From contig CALBWN010000038.1 of assembly GCA_937974295.1 (NCBI GenBank), positions 1 through 7,685 of the forward strand: 7,685 nucleotides of DNA. Direction: 5' to 3'. The notes under the pieces are model-generated. The model had not been told where the DNA came from. It was given only the letters and a program-made list of their open reading frames with translations, and did not search any database. Positions 5,726 through 7,685 of the stretch are shown here, in pieces. Position 1 is the first letter of the stretch; every line of letters starts with the position of its first letter. Origin of the DNA: an uncultured Candidatus Saccharibacteria bacterium (GTDB taxonomy: Bacteria > Patescibacteriota > Saccharimonadia > Saccharimonadales > Saccharimonadaceae). The position numbers were made by a program, and so were the translations under genes.

Positions 5726-6994
5726 ATGTTGGCAACACGAGCAACAAAACAAGCAAAAGCTGGCTTGACGCTTGGGCTTACCATGGCATGCGCTGTGATG
5801 GGTACGAGCTTTGCCATGGCGCAGCCATCATCGGCGACGAACCATCTGCCGCGTGATGTGCAGGCGCATTATAAAAAAGTGTGGGGTGATGAGTTTGATG
5901 GTGATAAGCTCGATACGACCAAATGGGCTGTACCGACGGGTTGCTTTGACCTTGCGTCGGGTATGGAGGGGCGTTTCCGGACAGATATGGTGCGCCAGGA
6001 TGGCGGCAAACTCCATCTCCTCGCGCAGTATGATAAAAACGGCAGGCCATGCCAGGCTGGTCATGCCGCCTTCTCGACAGGGATGGTAAACTCTCACTAC
6101 CTCAGCGATTGGAAAGACAAAAGTGTCGCCCATGCCTGGGGACCAGGTACCTATTACGAGGCATCTATTAAGCTGCCAGAGGGTAACAAGAACAGTGGTG
6201 CTCGAGCAAGCTGGGCGTCATTTTGGCTCACAAGCACAACATTCAACTGGCCAGCCAGTGGTGAACTCGATGCCTTCGAGTCGCGTGGCTATGATTCGGG
6301 CTGGCTGCAGGCCAATGTCCATACGCAGCCACGCCAGGGGAGTAAAGAGCGTTCACATCAGCACCAGCACGTTCTCGATCGGAATATTGTCGGCAATACA
6401 CAAACTACCTTCCATACCTACGGCGTCTTAAACAAGAAGGATGGGACGATCGAATTCTACTATGATGGGCGCATGGTACACCACGTGACACCAGATGATG
6501 CAAACTGGCCGTTTGCCAAGACAGCCAACAAACTCTTTATCCGCTTAAATCACCAGGTTGGCGGCCTCAATGAGCCATACAAGAAGGCTAACCCCAAGGA
6601 TTACGAAGTCGCGAAAGATATGCAGGTCGACTATGTGCGGGTCTACCAAGAAAAAACTGCTGCCGATAAGCCGCAGGACGCGGCGGTGAGTGTGCCCGAT
6701 TGGCGCCTCCGCAACAAGCTCAACCAAGCCATCGCCCAAGTGACCCATACAAGGCGCGGCGATGCGCAGCCTATGCTTGCCTCAGATCTCGAGAAGCTTA
6801 CCACGCTCGACCTCAGCGCACGTGACGGCGCAGAGTCGTGGGAGAAGATAAAGAACCTCGAGGGCATTCAACATGCAAAGAACCTCACCTTTGTTTCTCT
6901 CAAAAATACAGAGGTGAAGGATCTGACGCCACTCAACAGCCTAAAAAAGCTGAAGAGTGTTGAGCTAAGTTGGCCGTTGACGATTAATCGGTAG
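5726..6994 (+). CDS. Secreted glycoside hydrolase family 16 protein with short leucine-rich-repeat tail
   Basis: This 422-residue protein begins with a signal peptide: basic residues to K11, a hydrophobic core at about 13-30, and likely cleavage after AMA at 30-32. The GH16 domain spans about 50-308. It starts at KVWGDEFDGDKLDTTKW and carries the catalytic motif E180-L-D182-A-F-E185, with E180 as expected nucleophile and E185 as acid/base. It also has WASFWL (163-168) and ends in a typical VDYVRVYQE strand (301-309). GH16 enzymes cleave beta-1,3 or beta-1,4 glucans and galactans; the substrate cannot be read from sequence. After a linker, residues 321-416 resemble the internalin-type cap and leucine-rich repeats (VPDWRLRNKLNQAI, LTTLDLS, IKNLEGIQHAKNL, VKDLTPLNSLKKLKSVELS). 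They end after two or three repeats in WPLTINR with no wall anchor, which looks truncated. It is probably exported and could bind or cut extracellular polysaccharide. Confidence 0.92.
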   Translation: MLATRATKQAKAGLTLGLTMACAVMGTSFAMAQPSSATNHLPRDVQAHYKKVWGDEFDGDKLDTTKWAVPTGCFDLASGMEGRFRTDMVRQDGGKLHLLAQYDKNGRPCQAGHAAFSTGMVNSHYLSDWKDKSVAHAWGPGTYYEASIKLPEGNKNSGARASWASFWLTSTTFNWPASGELDAFESRGYDSGWLQANVHTQPRQGSKERSHQHQHVLDRNIVGNTQTTFHTYGVLNKKDGTIEFYYDGRMVHHVTPDDANWPFAKTANKLFIRLNHQVGGLNEPYKKANPKDYEVAKDMQVDYVRVYQEKTAADKPQDAAVSVPDWRLRNKLNQAIAQVTHTRRGDAQPMLASDLEKLTTLDLSARDGAESWEKIKNLEGIQHAKNLTFVSLKNTEVKDLTPLNSLKKLKSVELSWPLTINR

Positions 6995-7006
6995 ATTAGT
7001 GTACTC

Positions 7007-7044
7007 TATAGAAAATACAGGGCAAATGCCTTGTATTTTCTGTG
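7007..7044. terminator. Bidirectional terminator hairpin between convergent genes
   Basis: The core is GAAAATACA (7011-7019), G, GGC, loop AAAT, GCC, T, TGTATTTTC (7032-7040): thirteen consecutive pairs including one G-T, with a four-base loop. Weaker pairs extend it outward to 7007 and 7044. It sits 12-17 bases after the GH16 stop and about 100 bases beyond the deaminase stop on the other strand. The A-rich left arm and T-rich right arm are suited to ending transcripts in both directions. Confidence 0.7.
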
Positions 7045-7142
7045 AGAAAGGTTTGTCTCTTGAATGCAATTTTTTACGGATATCAATATAATAACCATCG
7101 ATCGAATCTTCGCTGTTTGTCCAGGCTTCGGTGATGGGCATA

Positions 7143-7550
7143 TTATTGCTTAATAGCTCGTTGAATTTTTGTACGTTGGTGAGTAAAAGCATGGGGGAGG
7201 ATATACTCTATTGCCTGCGGGCCGTTTGTAGTTAAGACAGTAATACCTGGTGCATAATCGTGAAAGATCTGGCGGCATTTGCCACACATGTCGACAATTT
7301 CGATCTTACCCGTGTCATCATTTTTGCGTACAGCAACGACTGAATCAAAATCGTAAATACCTCGATTAATAGCGATTGCCAGTGCAGCTGTCTCGGCACA
7401 GACGAAGCCAAGAAAATGATCGATGTTGACTGCAGAGATCACCTCGCCAGATTGGCAACGCAAAGCTGCTGCCACAGTGTGAACCGGTGGTGTGTGTCGC
7501 TGGTCAAGGAGTGCCTGGGCGATGGTAAAAAGTTCATTATCATGATACAT
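7143..7550 (-). CDS. Cytidine deaminase-superfamily protein, blasticidin-S deaminase-like
   Basis: This 135-residue zinc-dependent deaminase has the usual length of tetrameric cytidine deaminases. The zinc and catalytic motif is C51-A-E53, with E53 as proton shuttle, and the second motif is C89-G-K-C92. The nucleoside-binding asparagine is in AVNIDHF (N42). Two features separate it from standard Cdd. The residue after the catalytic Glu is Thr rather than the Arg of CAER, and the second motif is MCGKC rather than PCGxC. From memory, VAAAL...VN..HF...CAE, PGI and EYILPHAF align well with blasticidin-S deaminase. Cytidine salvage is the default role, but another aminated nucleoside is possible. 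The ATG at 7550 has AAGG eight bases upstream. TATAAC (7564-7569, minus strand) could be a -10 box, yet the 36-base gap to pheS also allows co-transcription. The C-terminal RTKIQRAIKQ is not typical of the family. Confidence 0.85.
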   Translation of the reverse strand: MYHDNELFTIAQALLDQRHTPPVHTVAAALRCQSGEVISAVNIDHFLGFVCAETAALAIAINRGIYDFDSVVAVRKNDDTGKIEIVDMCGKCRQIFHDYAPGITVLTTNGPQAIEYILPHAFTHQRTKIQRAIKQ

Positions 7551-7586
7551 AAGGTGAACCTTGGTTATAAAACGAACAGGCTAGAG

Positions 7587-7685
7587 CTAAAACTGCCGCA
7601 AAAAGTCTAGCTTGCCACTTTCGAAATGCCGCACGTCTTCGATGCCGTATTTCATCATTACGAGGCGGTCAATGCCGCAGCCAAA
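7587..7685 (-). CDS. pheS: Phenylalanyl-tRNA synthetase alpha subunit, C-terminal 32 codons
   Basis: Only the 3' end lies in the window; the gene continues past the right edge. The readable residues, FGCGIDRLVMMKYGIEDVRH followed by FESGKLDFLRQF and a stop, match the very conserved end of PheS (class II synthetase motif 3, G-x-G-x-(D/E)-R-x-x-M-x-x-Y-G-I, then the L-x-F-L-x-Q-F terminus). The Gly-Ile-Asp-Arg arginine is the motif 3 residue that contacts ATP. PheS pairs with PheT to charge tRNA-Phe in the cytoplasm. This fragment is too short for the usual ORF finding but the family assignment is strong. Confidence 0.9.
   Translation of the reverse strand, partial: FGCGIDRLVMMKYGIEDVRHFESGKLDFLRQF

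Noticed and set aside
6965..7192. 75-codon minus-strand frame between the deaminase and GH16 genes
   Set aside because: The protein text looks fairly ordinary, but there is no ribosome binding site. It overlaps the deaminase by 50 bases and the GH16 gene by 30, and it runs through the perfect terminator hairpin. I judge it non-coding, with some doubt.

Overview
The window reads as a compact bacterial chromosome segment of moderate G+C. It has nine protein-coding genes (two cut by the window edges), no RNA gene, no CRISPR array and no insertion sequence. TGA acts as a normal stop. The gene types, tight packing and very short leaders fit Candidatus Saccharibacteria or another Patescibacteria (CPR) lineage. 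That placement is an inference from gene style, held at about even odds, since no phylogenetic marker is complete here.

Left third (1-2740, + strand): an anaerobic ribonucleotide reductase operon. It holds the 3' part of nrdD (class III ribonucleotide reductase), nrdG (its radical-SAM activase), a stand-alone FAD/NAD(P)H oxidoreductase, and a small unrecognised protein with four clustered cysteines. The last three genes are joined by stop/start overlaps (TGATG and ATGA), so they are probably translationally coupled. Together they suggest a self-contained route NAD(P)H -> flavoprotein -> cysteine-cluster protein -> NrdG -> NrdD for making dNTPs without oxygen. The fourth protein is the least familiar and most interesting part.

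Middle (2741-5404, + strand): three separately promoted genes. These are a small PAP2-family membrane phosphatase of the undecaprenyl-diphosphatase type, a five-helix membrane protein of unknown function, and an RmuC-family protein. The PAP2 and rmuC genes share an almost identical start layout: an extended -10 box, exactly six purine-rich bases, then ATG. This predicts leaderless mRNAs. The unknown membrane protein instead has a -10 box, an inverted repeat over the probable transcription start, and a conventional ribosome binding site.

Right third (5405-7685): an AT-rich gap leads to a well-promoted secreted glycoside hydrolase family 16 protein that carries a short internalin-like leucine-rich-repeat tail which stops abruptly. 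It converges, across a long perfect hairpin that should terminate both strands, with two minus-strand genes: a cytidine deaminase-superfamily protein resembling blasticidin-S deaminase, and upstream of it the last 32 codons of pheS.
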